64,000 nucleotides of DNA, taken from Pseudogymnoascus destructans. Its lineage: Eukaryota > Ascomycota > Leotiomycetes > Thelebolales > Thelebolaceae. The notes under the pieces are model-generated. The model made no database searches, had not been told where the DNA came from, and saw nothing but the letters and a program-made list of their open reading frames with translations. Positions 43,228 through 53,938 of the stretch are shown here, piece by piece. The stretch spans positions 434,001-498,000 of the forward strand of contig NW_020167545.1 of NCBI RefSeq assembly GCF_001641265.1, in the 5' to 3' direction. A program made the translations under genes and the position numbers. Every line of letters starts with the position of its first letter. Position 1 is the first letter of the stretch.

Positions 43228-45398
43228 GTAAGTTTATTATCTTGATTCTATAGCCAGAACTTCTGGCGATCTTCTGCTAATAACGTGTTTAGTATGGCGA
43301 AACGCAAGGCACCTGAAGAACTCTCCACTAATGCGAATACTATCAAAGCTCGCAACTGCGTCTCCAACCTTACTGAAGATGAGAAGGCTGTTCACTTAGC
43401 ACTCAAGGCTGACCATGCTGATCTGAGCTACTACTTAAAGAAGTTATATAAGTCTGCAAAGTATATTGCTGCCTCTACTGAAGACAAGACATGTCTACAG
43501 AATGAATTGAAGGTTGAGCGTATTCGTGTTCAGTAAGTTCCTTCTGGTAATCTCTGGTAGCCTCAATCTAACTATAAACAGGACTGAGAAGGGTACCCAT
43601 GCATCTTGCATTGTGAATCAGAAAGTCAAGAATATTAGCGCCTCTTCTTCTTCTCCACAAGCCCCACCATCTACTCCGCCACAACTTCTGTCTGAGCTTG
43701 CTGCATTTGGGGGTATCTCAAGTATCCCAATCGATGACGATCATAACAGTGAATGGGAGGATACTGAGGTTGAAGACGATTTGGCGTTGGAGCTTATGTT
43801 ACGGCGCGACGATATTTTAAATGACGAGGCTGTTCTACCAGATGAGCTTTCTGATGAAGAGATCACTAGCATCCAGGCTCTCTTAACTCAAGCGCGCATT
43901 GATGTATGCTACCTCATAATCTGGTAATCTTCTGGTGATACTAATAGTTGATAGGCCCATGAAGAGTCCAATTTCCGCAAGTGGCAACATTTCTGGGATA
44001 GCTGTATCCACTCATATACGAGAAAGGCTGGAAAGCTGACAAAGAAGCCTGAGCGTCTCTTTGAGTATATGCCGTAGATTGATCTAGAGGAAGGGTACGT
44101 CTCTGATCATCCTAGCAATATTCTGGCAATACTAATTGTTTATTATAGCACTTTTCACGAGGTTATTGTAACGCTGACTTCTAAACAATAGAAGACACAG
44201 AGGTTTCTTGCGTAAGGTTGACTTGATAGAGGAGGCAGGGGAGTAGACACAAAGGCTTTCCAAGTAACATGTTACAGTATTGTAAAGAATACTATATTGA
44301 GTTGAGCACGAAGCTCCTATCTAAGGAAATACTATCTACTTATATAGTGGCGTCATGCCTCATGGGTAATCTGGATAGTTGGCGGATAGCTAGATATTCA
44401 GGATAGTTTGTGGATAGCTCAACTATTCAATATCCACTAGTTTCTGCAACTATCCATTAGCCCCGTCACATGGCAGCCTACCCCGCTTGCCCCCTGTGAC
44501 TCACACGTCACGTTACTAGGCCCTGGTCCTGTAACCATGATGTCATGTTACCATAGCCATAACAGTTATCCCACCACATAAATATTTCTGTTTGTACGAG
44601 CAGGCAGTTTGGACAAACTTTACTTGGAAGTTTGGATAAGTGGGCCCAATTACCAGGACCTGCGCAGTGGTACCCAAAGTCTTACAATCATGTCGACAAT
44701 GGATGGTTGCAAGTATCCACTCATAGTTCTAGGTTCAAAGAGGCATTCTTACTTGTCTACTCTAAGAAGTTTGATAAGGAAAAGTGGGCTAAGGTATCAG
44801 CTGCACAGGATATGTTGTTCCTGGAGCTAGATTAGAGGAGAACTTGAGTTGCTAAAGTTATAGCGCCGGAGTATCTGGTTTTCCAACACGAATAGGGGCT
44901 ATAGAGAAATTTAAGTACTTCATTGTAGCCAGACTTCTGGTAACCTTCCGATAATTGAGCAATTTGCCAAATGTCATCTCAATACTCAAGAGTTGTTTGA
45001 TTCTGACAATCCTATTGCAGATGTATTCTCAGACTTTTTTCTGTCTTCTCAACGACTATCCTCATTAAATCAAGTCCCTCCAGGCCTTGAGTATATTGGC
45101 AAATTAAACCAATTCGTCAAATGGACTAAGGATACACATCATATATTCATTGAGTGGTGGAAGCTATCATGATGATATGAACAACACTCAGAACAACACT
45201 CTGATCATACTACAAAACTCCTTACGAAGATTGCATGGGATTCAACCAACCGGAGTTCTCAATACTGGAGAAGTTATCACCAAGGAGCAGACCGGCTTTC
45301 TGGAGAACCATGTGTCATTTGTACTTATTGTTCGAAGGCCCTTACGCATCCTGCAATCAAGTCTGCTGGCCCAAAGTCTATGGCAACACATCTTGCAT
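43228..45398 (+). pseudogene. unknown multi-exon TE-like gene, broken, carrying a solo LTR
   Basis: A 5'-UTR intron (43228-43292) precedes ATG 43294 (MAKRKAPEELSTN). Coding pieces: 43294-43532, 43582-43903, 43955-44094, then 44149 on, joined across introns 43533-43581, 43904-43954 and 44095-44148. The protein starts Lys-rich, then an acidic stretch (IDDDHNSEWEDTEVEDDLALEL...LSDEEITSIQAL), then NFRKWQHFWDSCIHSYTRKAGKLTKKPERLFEYMP and an in-frame TAG. After LTR-B the frame resumes PPHKYFCLYEQAVWTNF, shifts, reads KWAQLPGPAQWYPKSYNHVDNGW, and decays. Near 45290 SGEPCVICTYCSKALTHPAIKSAGPKSMATHLA resembles a BED zinc finger. Family unknown; a transposon protein is my guess. All introns share a CTGGTAAT-like core. 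Confidence 0.5.
44167..44564 (-). repeat. LTR-B copy 2, solo LTR, TSD GTTAT
   Basis: 398 bp, TGTAACGC... to ...CCATAACA in plus-strand reading, flanked by GTTAT at 44162-44166 and 44565-44569. It sits inside an exon of the unknown gene, which reads through in frame when it is ignored. It is the inverted relative of 15444-15816. Confidence 0.92.
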
Positions 45399-45770
45399 TG
45401 TAAGGACACAGGGCACCCAGCTCACAGTAATAGCATATGAGAGTGCGAGTCGGAGGCTAAACGGATGCTATCCTATAGGTCTACTACGAAGGATACAAAA
45501 AAGATGAAGAGAGGAACCCCCGTTGGGTCAATCTCCTCAAGTACCTGAAACGGGTCCAACTCGGCTAACCTGCCTTCACCCTCACCACGTGACTGTGACT
45601 TGTCCGACTCAGATACCTTCCGTCACTGAGGGAGAGGAACCCCCGTTGGGTCAATCCCCTTAAGTACCCGAAACGGGTCCGACTCGGCTAACCTGCCTTA
45701 ACTCTTATCATGTGACCATAACCTGCCTGACTCAGATCCTTTCCATCACTGAGGGACAGGCATCCTTACA
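45399..45770 (+). repeat. LTR-C copy 1, solo LTR/TRIM-like, TSD TGCAT
   Basis: LTR-C starts TGTAAGGACACAGGGCACCC and ends GGCATCCTTACA. This copy is 372 bp because a ~125-bp interior block (GAGAGGAACCCCCGTTGGGT to the CACTGAGGG end) is duplicated. TGCAT at 45394-45398 and 45771-45775 is the target duplication. It interrupts the BED-finger-like coding remnant. Confidence 0.9.
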
Positions 45771-46535
45771 TGCATCAGACATTTGCAAAAAGAAGTCACG
45801 GATGGGTAAGGATAGTCTCTATCAAAATCAATCAAATGCGACCTCAACAAGTAAGGATTACCAGATTATTACCAGAATCATGTAGGTTAATACCTATAAT
45901 AGGATCATATTCTCACACAAGAGACATTTTATGAACAAGTTCTATACACAGTTATCTCGACTCATAGCTCGTTCCGCTCAGTTGAGGATCCTTGTCAAGA
46001 CCCTATAAATACTTTAGGTATTAGTAGGTCTGGCCGGCCTCATCAAGCAAGGTGGAGGGATGTTCTTAAGCATATATAATAGATAATAGCGTTCTGATAA
46101 TCATGGTACTTAGATAGAGGAATATACATGATTCATTCTCACAGCTTACTGGAGATGGCGAGAGTGATGCTGATAGATGTAATACTTTAACTTAACCATA
46201 AAACAGTATTAATCGTATGAGGGACTGTTCACATGATGCATAAATCTTACACGTGATAGCCGAGTACTCACTGGGTTTTTACAGAGTAACTGAGTTTTGA
46301 CCTCACTCACCGAGTCGAGTAAAAGGTTCAGCTACTCACCCAGCTGAGTAACCCACTGGGCGAGTGAGCCGAGTATTGAGCGAGTAGTGCGCAGCCTACC
46401 TAGCAGGGGTACGTTGCGAGCGAGAATCTGCAATCCTTCAGCTAGAGTTCCCTTCTTGCAAAGCAGGATATTCGTTGAGGCAAATCCTTGGATAGCATAT
46501 AGGATATTTCATAGCATCTAGGGCTGCCTGTTAGC
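45771..46535. other. noncoding stretch with GAGT/ACTC-rich repeat
   Basis: The first bases continue the interrupted BED-like coding remnant (CIRHLQKEVTDG). ATTACCAG occurs twice, 10 bp apart, at about 45857. Positions 46264-46399 are a GAGT/ACTC-rich element containing CGAGTCGAGTA and ACTCACCCAGCTGAGTAAC, repeated at 47090-47180. Confidence 0.5.
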
Positions 46536-46903
46536 TTGATATCATGGTACGTCTATCTACAGCTCATTGCCAATTGGCTCCCTGGCCATGTGATTATAAC
46601 AAGTCGCAATCGAGAAGCCAGTCGCTTAGGCACAGCGATACAGGTCAGCGAGATGGAATTGCCAGAGTCTACTGAGCTTTTGCTACTTAGTATTCGGCAG
46701 ACATGTCAAGATGAGACTACTAAAGAGCTAGCAAGTAGACTCGCCACTAGACTTGGGAATCTTCCTTTGGCTATGTCAATGGATGAGTATTTACTCCTGC
46801 TATAGGAAGAGCAAGCCTATCTTAGGTATCACAGACGATATTTCCTACTCAATCCCAGCAACAGAGAGCGAGCTCTAGACCAAATGTTGGATATTGTGGA
46901 GTG
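46536..46903 (+). pseudogene. NB-ARC/NLR-type ATPase fragment
   Basis: NWLPGHVIITSRNREASRLGTAIQVSEMELPESTELLLLSIRQTCQDETTKELASRLATRLGNLPLAM corresponds to the second half of an NB-ARC domain: the ITSRN sensor strand and the GLPLA-like motif (here GNLPLAM). The P-loop and any repeat domain are missing. After a stop the same frame continues EEQAYLRYHRRYFLLNPSNRERALDQMLDIVE with further stops. Fungal NLR-like proteins act in non-self recognition; this copy is dead. Confidence 0.7.
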
Positions 46904-47054
46904 AACCTCGATAATGGCCTTTGTTATCTGGGAAAGGTTGAGAATAGGACATCAACAATATGGGAATGGAGTTATGGAGTTATGGCGTCTTGATCAATGA
47001 AGTCGCGCCCCGTTTTTAACATAAGTAATGGCTAATCAAACATGTGATATAACT

Positions 47055-47190
47055 GAGTTGCCAAGACCCATACTAGGTACTCAGCAAGTGAGTAATCTTG
47101 CGCACTGGGTACTCACGAGTCGAGTAGTAGAATTTTTACTCACCCAGCTGAGTTACTCACTCATGTCCCGAGTATTGTCGAATGACCTAC
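47055..47190. repeat. second copy of the GAGT/ACTC-rich element
   Basis: Shares CGAGTCGAGTA, ACTCACCCAGCTGAGTTAC and CCGAGTATTG with 46264-46399 in the same orientation, about 790 bp away, with the NB-ARC fragment in between. Confidence 0.7.
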
Positions 47191-47653
47191 TGCTAGGTGA
47201 GGCTGCACCCCATATAGAGAAGCTCGCCCTCGCAAAGATGGTCGCAAACTGCCTTGCGCAATTCACGGCCAGGAATAAAGAGTTGAGAGCAAGATGAAGT
47301 TCATGAATCAGGAAAGGAAACGAGGCTGGGGAGGGGTACTAAGGAAAATACCAGCAGGGTAACATTAGGTAACATGGGTGTCGCAAAGCATTTTCCTTTC
47401 GTAGACTGACAATTGATAATGTTTAGCTATCGTTAACTCGCCTGGCTTCTATTAATTCTAGAGGGATTTATCAATGCCTTTATTTTGCCTATCATATAGT
47501 CTATCTGGCTTCTAATTTAATGCAACAAAGGCATATTCTCCAAAAGGAAACCCATCTAGCTCGTAATTCAGCGCAGGAATGCACATTGACACAGCGCTTT
47601 CCAGATGCCATATCATACCAATGCCACCTCAAACCAAACCCCTCTCATCATCC

Positions 47654-48320
47654 TCACGATGCAACCTTCACCACGCTCGCGCCTTGCGCGCAATAGCTAA
47701 CACCCACCCTCAAGAACCCTGCATGCGATACAACTGCAACAACCTTCTCCTTCCGCCCCCTCAACCACCTCCTCGCCTCCACCCCTCTCCGCGTCAACGC
47801 CTCCTTCAAAAACTCATACAGCCCCGTCTTGGCCGGGAAAACAGGATCAACCTCGCTCCAATCGAACGCCGGCCACTCTGCCACCATGGCCGTGGAGTCA
47901 GAACAAGTGTCGCACGGCTTCGCGGAGTTCTCTTGGAACCCCGCGAGGGCGATTGCGGGGCAGCCTTCCGCCATGCGCCAGCCTAGGGCGTTGGTGGTGG
48001 TTTGGAGGGTGCGCCGCATGGGGCTGGAGACGATGAGGTCAATTTCTAGGGGGAGCTGCTTGAGGGCAGTGCGGAGAGTGTCACATTGCAGACTGGCGCC
48101 GAGGATGGTGAGGGCGGGGTCGGGGATGGAGTAGTCCTGTGGGGGGTGTTAGGTTAGGAGAGGAATAGATAGGAATAGGGTGTTTGTAGTGTTGGGGTGA
48201 CTTATTGGTAGCATCTGACGGGTGGTTAATATATTGTTTCCATTTCTGGCGGGGGGGTGATGGGTGATACGTGCTATGCTCAGCCTGTGCATGGCGGATT
48301 AAAATGACAGTTGGCGGCAT
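47654..48320 (-). CDS. histidine phosphatase (phosphoglycerate-mutase-like) protein
   Basis: Read leftwards: exon 1 48320-48271 (MPPTVILIRHAQAEHS), intron 48270-48137, exon 2 from 48136 (DYSIPDPALTILGASLQCDTLR). Motifs: RHA phospho-acceptor His near residue 10, SSPMRRTLQTT at ~55, and VVSHAGFLR carrying the second catalytic His. The first open frame stops at 47654. GTGGGT right after GFLR (47707) may be a splice donor to a further exon; a candidate C-terminal piece (ALNYELDGFPFGEYAF) lies near 47580-47520. Substrate cannot be read from sequence; fungal relatives are annotated generally as PGAM-like phosphatases. Confidence 0.75.
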
Positions 48321-48485
48321 TGTGATTTATCCTCTAAATTCTCTCGATTTTTGGCTCGGATTTATACGAAAACAATCAATTGGTTTCTCTTTATGTGAGT
48401 TATTAGGCAGAAGTGGCTGCCTGTAAGAGAGCCTTGGCTGGACAGGGCAGTGGGAAGTCGCGTTGTGGATAGGCCCTCGGCCTTG

Positions 48486-48787
48486 TGTTGTAAAATGGTC
48501 ACATGACCTCAGTATGACCTCACTAAAATGTCAGGCAGCTAGATACTTGGACAGGACAATACACACGTTACTTAACAGTTATGAGCCTAGAACAGCTCTA
48601 ATACGCATTTTTGAACGTCTTCGAACATTGTACGGACCTCAAACCCCTCCTAGGAGTCGATTACCATCATAATGGCAACCTACAGAAGGTGGGGGTGGTC
48701 CTCACTAACCCAAAAGACTAGGACGAGTGGCTAGAGACGATTTAAGACAGCTTTAATGAAGACAGGAGTGTGGGGTTATATTAATGT
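48486..48787 (+). mobile_element. 5' remnant of a Copia relative (LTR, primer site, gag start)
   Basis: LTR 48486-48577 (92 bp, TGTTGTAAAATGG to CTTAACA), the same GTTATGAGCC primer word, then the leader, and gag from ATG 48672 (ATGGCAACCTACAGAAGG). It aligns with the 5' end of the 23.3-29.4 kb element but has point changes and indels, then ends. A different, older copy of the same or a sister family. Confidence 0.85.
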
Positions 48788-49012
48788 AACACATAGTCAC
48801 TGGAGGTTTGGAAGTGTTGATTGGTAGACAAGTTGTTGATTGATTGAAGTTCTAAGAGTCTACAGTTGAGGTAATCTAAGAACTATTTTCGTGGGGTTGC
48901 TCAGGGCTCCGGCTATGCCAATCCTGCGCTAGTCATATGATGCCACTCCTACAATTCATGCAACAATTAATCTAGCATTAGATGACCCCCCTATCCTCGT
49001 ACCACCCGTTGG

Positions 49013-49819
49013 TGTAATGGTGGGTGCACCAGATGTGAGAATCTAGCCACCCAAGGAAGGGATGAATTTACTAAGACAACACACTGTCTTAGAAAACAGA
49101 GCCAAAGGGTCGTAGCTTAGACTATTCCACAACGCAGCAATCAGGTGTGTGATGTAGTGAAGTGGTTCAGACAAGTTGCAACAAATGTTGAGTCTGGGAA
49201 CTCAGGGGTAAGTCAGAGGTTAACACCTCACTGACTTTTCAGAAACAAGGAGTAACAAGATGAATGCTTGGAAGCGTGGAAAAGACGTGGAAGTATGTGA
49301 TAGTCGATTTACTGTATTGTCTGCTTGCCCTTTCTTAAGGAAAGGGCAATCCTATTTATGCTAAAGGAGTGTAGTTCTCTCATTTTCCAAGACTTTCCAT
49401 GACTTACCAGGCTTGGTAACTGTAGTCGACGTAAGAGAATCCCATAGAACCATCTCTTAGGTTCGTAGCCTATAGGAAGTAAAAGGAGGTCCAAGGTCAG
49501 AGTACCCCTATAGACAAATTATGTCATAGACAAATTATGTCATAACTTAACCAATCTTGTGGGTAACTAAAGAGCGATGACATGTAATGAATCATAGAGG
49601 GTTGTAGAGATATGCTATGTGGTAATATCGGCCCAGTAACTAAGGAGCGATGACGTGTAATGAATCATAGATGGTTGTAGCAATCGTTGAGTAGTATTGC
49701 TCTTGTTGTTGGTGTGATAAGCCAAAATATGTATAGTGACTTGTAGGTTTGAGGAGGAGATTTCCAAGTTTGCTCTTGAGTTTGATAGCAAACTGAGTGC
49801 AACGAATGTCAGTATGACA
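49013..49819 (-). repeat. LTR-A copy 9, solo LTR, imperfect TSD GTTGG/GTTAG
   Basis: 807 bp, with the middle segment shortened relative to copy 3. GTTGG precedes it and GTTAG follows it; the single difference is a transition. Confidence 0.85.
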
Positions 49820-49859
49820 GTTAGGCCAGTTCCTAACTTCATACGGACTGTAGCATAGG

Positions 49860-50230
49860 TGTAAAGACACAGGGCACCCAGCTCACAGTAATAGCATATG
49901 AGAGTGTGAGTCGGAGGCTAAACGGATGCTATCCTATAGGTCTACTACGAAGGATACAAAAAAGATAAAGGGGGAACCCCGTGAGTCGATTGTCTCAAGT
50001 ACCCGAAACCCATCCGACTCGGTTATCCCAACCCTAGCCCTGAACCTTCCACCGCAACAGGTCTGCATTGACCCTGAACCCTACACCCTTACCGTCCCCC
50101 ACTATAGTGTAACTCGCTATGTGTTCCTCTACTGGTTCGAAACCCCACCGAGTCGGATTCCATGCTTGTAGTGACCGTAACAGTTCTGAGACAGGTTCTT
50201 TGAGTATCTAGGTACGGAGGCATCCTTACA
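49860..50230 (+). repeat. LTR-C copy 2, diverged
   Basis: TGTAAAGACACAGGGC to GCATCCTTACA, 371 bp, with a divergent centre. No target duplication found. It follows LTR-A copy 9 by 40 bp. Confidence 0.75.
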
Positions 50231-50623
50231 TTCTCGTCGTCGCTTGACAAGATTTGCGACAAGACGGGCTAAGGTCGTATGATCTTGGCCAGTCTCTTCG
50301 CAAAGGTCTTTCTGGACCTTCTTCCAGAAGGTCTTCCGGGAGGCCCGGGAGTAGAGCTCTGCATCTCTTATACAGAGGCGCAGAAGCAAAATTCTCATCG
50401 TAGTATCGAGACGAGCGTGGAGAGTTTCGGCAGGCTGGCAGCGGCTTGGGCGGGCAGCCCGCAGAGGAGGATTGGCAGCAGCAGTGGTGGGTAGAGGGGG
50501 AGGGCTATTGACGATATTGACGTCGTCGATATCGTCAAAAGGGTCACAAATAGTGGTAGGAGAGGGTGGGAGGAAGTTGTTGGGGCCTGTTATTTGGCCC
50601 CAGTTTATAGTATTTGTAGTCAT
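50231..50623 (-). pseudogene. N-terminal part of a fungal hypothetical protein, cut by LTR-C
   Basis: Read leftwards from ATG 50623 (MTTNTINWGQITG), ~130 codons. A Pro-rich linker is followed by a helical domain TTMRILLLRLCIRDAELYSRASRKTFWKKVQKDLCEETGQDHTTLARLVANLVKRRRE. This helix block resembles N-terminal domains common in fungal transposon-associated hypothetical proteins (from memory). The coding sequence stops where LTR-C begins. Confidence 0.45.
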
Positions 50624-51530
50624 ATTGAGTATATAGATAATATACTCAATATCCTACGTTGTCAGAGTAGAGCCTTTGCCAAGGGCTCTACTTCTACAGT
50701 CTAAACTAAATGTGGGCATGCTCATGTATGCATTGGGTTTGGCGCCAGTGAGGTGGCGGCAGCTAGTATGGGGGTTTTACAAGGGTTTTACAGGGGGTGT
50801 CGCAGATCGTACTGCTTACGGCATGCAATCATGCCATGCAATTCTGGCTGAAACCCTCTAATGCTAACAACGTTTGCTATTTCGGGCGGCGTAGGTGATA
50901 AACCCCTTCCACCCCTAGGGGTGGCGAGAGGCCCTGTTGATGGTCTAGTGGGTGGGGTGCTATTGCGCCGCCGACGCCGAGACATGCGTCCGGAGGGTAT
51001 GGGGATGGGAATGGAGGCCCCATGTTCGCGGCGTTGATGCCACCGCAGACGCCGCAGCGGAGCCCGAGGAAGGGGGGACGGTGAGGGGACGGGGTGGGTT
51101 TGCCGTAGTGTAGCAGGTGCGGGTATCCCTCTGCGGTGTCCTCCCCTTTCTGTCGTCACTTGCAGAGGTTAGTCGGGCTGTTTCGGCCACAGCCTCTGGT
51201 TTTAGGCGTACAAACCCGCCGGAACACCCCCAACAGATTGGAGTCCGTACGTGACAGTGGTCGTGACGCTGCCTTTTGAGTCAAATATTCACCCCACATA
51301 ATTGGCTCGGTATGAAATGGCAGGTATGAGGCTGGATTAAAGTTTACCCACCCGCCGAACATCCCCGCCACTTCTGGCGCATACAGGCACCTGAGTGGCT
51401 GTGCACGGCTGTCTTGAAGAATCTCCACAAACCACGACTCATTGCCTCCGTTTAAACCTTCTTCTCTGCTGTCGATTACATTTCTTTCATTCTCACCCAT
51501 GATACCCGCAGCTGTGTTGCTTCACATTAC
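50624..51530. other. upstream region of the STK19-like gene; one doubtful leftward ORF
   Basis: A leftward frame at 51500-51156 (MGENERNVIDSREEG..., 114 codons) starts 31 bp from the STK19 start. It contains CLYAPEVAGMFGGWVNFNPASYLPF but I recognise no family, and it may be an exon or chance. The rest is GC-rich and featureless. Confidence 0.35.
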
Positions 51531-52729
51531 ATGCCTTTATCCCCCGTGAACCACCAGCACCAGCACCGCAAAATGTCCTTCCAAACCACCGCCGCGCACT
51601 CCAGCCGCATCAAGAAATCCAACCCCGCCAGCGCCCGCCGCCCCTCCTCCGCCTCCGCCTTCTCCTCCCTCCCCCGCCGCAAACCCATCGCATGCGGCGC
51701 ATCCAAACTCCAATCCCAATCCCAGGACTCCGACGATGACACCCCCTACTCCTCCAACCCAACAACCCGCCTCCCCGACGCAGGTCTAATCCACACCCTC
51801 CTCACCGACCTCGCCCTCCGCGACGTCCCCCAAGCAATCCTCCATATCACCACCCACACGTTCACACCCATCCCCCCCACGCGCTCCGGCCTCAGCTCCA
51901 CCCGCACCGCCGAGATCCTGAACTACCGCCGTGCACTCCCCCCCGTCGCCACAGTATCGCACGTCCAAGCGCTTCTCCATGCCCCTACCGCCGTGGCGCG
52001 TGAGATCGCGGAGTTGACTGGAAAGGGAACGATTCGGAAACTCCTCATCCCCGGCCGTGGGGGCGCGGGGGAATTGCTGATCCTAACGCGCGATCTGGAG
52101 GGGCTGGTGAACTCCTCCACTCTCCTCGACGAGGGCGTTAAAGTAGCTTACATTAAGTTACTGCGAGAGCAACCTACGGCGCTCAAACTCCCACGCTCGA
52201 GCTTGTCGCAAGACGCGGCGAGGCAGCTCATGCAAGCTGGTTTCATCACAGCCGCGACTCCGACATGGACAGCTGCTGATGTCTTCTCCGCCCCTGGACA
52301 AGGGGCACGGGGGACGTTGGCGAGTTTAACTAGTATCGCCTCCGCTGCGCGCGGGGGCGTAGGGAAAGTCGGCAGCGAGGGGGTTGTACACGCCGCTGGC
52401 GGGAGCGGAGGCCGCGCCGGCGCCGCAGGGGGTGGGATGGGTGATTACAGCGTCTCTGTCCCGAATGTGGGTGCTTATCTCAAACTCCTCACTTCAGCGC
52501 GAACACAGTTAGTCGGAGTACTGCAGAAAACTCGGTTCAGAGAGATGACGGAGGAAGGGTTGAGGGAGCGGTGGGAGGGCGGGGTGGAGGGGGGGGGAGG
52601 GGGAGGACGAGGTGGTGGAGGGTGTTTTGGGGGGTGGAGTTTGGGTGGGTGGTGAGGGAGTGTGTGGGGGCGGGGATGGTGGAGGTTTTTGAGACGGGGA
52701 GTGTGGGGAGGGGGGTTAGGGTTATTTGA
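51531..52729 (+). CDS. STK19-like protein, apparent frameshift in a poly-G region
   Basis: From ATG 51531 (an alternative at 51573, MSFQTTAAHSS). After a basic Ser-rich N-terminus, residues ~85-345 match the STK19 family: LIHTLLTDLALRDVPQAI, VSHVQALLHAPTAVAREIAELTGKGTIRKLLIPGRGGAGELLILTRDLEGLV, LMQAGFIT, YSVSVPNVGAYLKLLTSARTQLVGVLQKTRFREMTEEGLRERW. The frame then runs into poly-Gly and stops at 52655, but the family-like C-terminus WVVRECVGAGMVEVFETGSVGRGVRVI is in another frame, ending at 52729. The switch falls in G-rich sequence at 52586-52640, so a homopolymer read error is likely. Human STK19 is now viewed as a DNA-binding repair factor rather than a kinase. Confidence 0.8.
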
Positions 52730-53849
52730 GGATGGTGGTGTACGATTATTTGGGGAGGTGGTGGAAGGTGGTGGGCTTGGGGGGGGGGGGATATATGTCC
52801 TGGTATGCTCTGTTTGGCAGCAAGGAGATGTGATGTCTTTCAAGACTGATCTTGCTCTGCATGGTATCAGAGAGGCCGTCGTCCCTGACTGAAGATAGCA
52901 AGGGCGACACGAGTCCGCCGTCCTTCCTACACGTCCACGTCCACCTCAGCTCCCCAGCAACGTGGCTGAGCACTCTGAGAACGTCAGCACAGTCTGGGGA
53001 GTGAGGCTGATGCGAGGGTGGCTGTGAGACTGATGGGAGTGAGGCTGATGCGAGGGTGGCTGTGATACTGATGGGAGTGAGGCTGATGAGGCTGATGCGA
53101 GTGTGGCTAGTAGTAGAGCAACTAGAGCAACTAGAGCACTAGAATGTCCATGTGGTACCATTCTAGCTATTATCTTCGCCTCGTCACTCTAGACGTTTAG
53201 TGAAGCCAGAGCTGACTGTAGATACTATACTCCTAGTTGTTGCGTAAGTACCTCTGCACTGTAGACTGTATGTGATGGTACTTCTAGTAAGACTAGTCAG
53301 CCATATCACCCTTCTTCTCTCGAAAACGCGCTAGTGCCGATGTGTGGCGCAGCGACGAATGGGAAACAGCCCTCACTACTCCGTACTCTCATCTTCAACT
53401 CTTCCTCAATCTCGACAATTGTACGATACTCTGTACAATTACACAATTACTACTTAGAGACACAAGAGATATACACCAGCCATACATACACCCAGACACC
53501 CATACGCCAATACACCACAAACACCCCCCAGCGCCTTTTCACCTGGCCTTGCCTTGCCTTGCCTTGCCTTGCCTCGCCTCGCCTTGCCTTGCCTGGTTAA
53601 CCTGACCGTAGCTGACCCCGTCCACCAAGCAGGCTTGCAACGAACACACACTCCCTCCCCCCATCACGACCCCAAACAAAACAAAACCGACACCCACATT
53701 CCCCAAACAAACCCTCACCAGCGACTCCACCGGCCGGAACTAGAAGCGACATCCGCACCTTTGCGCCCGCTTGTACCACCACCTACCCACGCCGCGCCTG
53801 CCTCGTCTCGCAATTGGCAACCTCGAGCTCTCCACGAGGGAGCCAGACA
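52730..53849. other. intergenic with tandem repeats and a CCTTG microsatellite
   Basis: Positions 53004-53110 hold about 2.5 copies of a 38-bp unit with GTGAGGCTGATGCGAGGGTG. Positions 53548-53595 are (CCTTG)n with CCTCG variants, in the probable leader of the next gene. No other gene seen. Confidence 0.6.
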
Positions 53850-53861
53850 ATGAAGCGTTGA
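53850..53861 (+). promoter_or_regulatory. three-codon upstream ORF before the C2H2 gene
   Basis: ATG AAG CGT TGA lies 78 bp before the main start. It is the last upstream ATG in the leader and could reduce translation, if the leader starts upstream of it. Confidence 0.4.
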
Positions 53862-53938
53862 GCCATCTATCTAGTTCGGATGCCCCTCAAGCGCGACCTA
53901 TACCCATCCAATCACACCCATCCACGGCATTGGCCCTC

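Noticed and set aside
50788..51159. 123-codon minus-strand ORF rich in Pro/Arg
   Set aside because: Composition follows local GC content; no start context or family signal.
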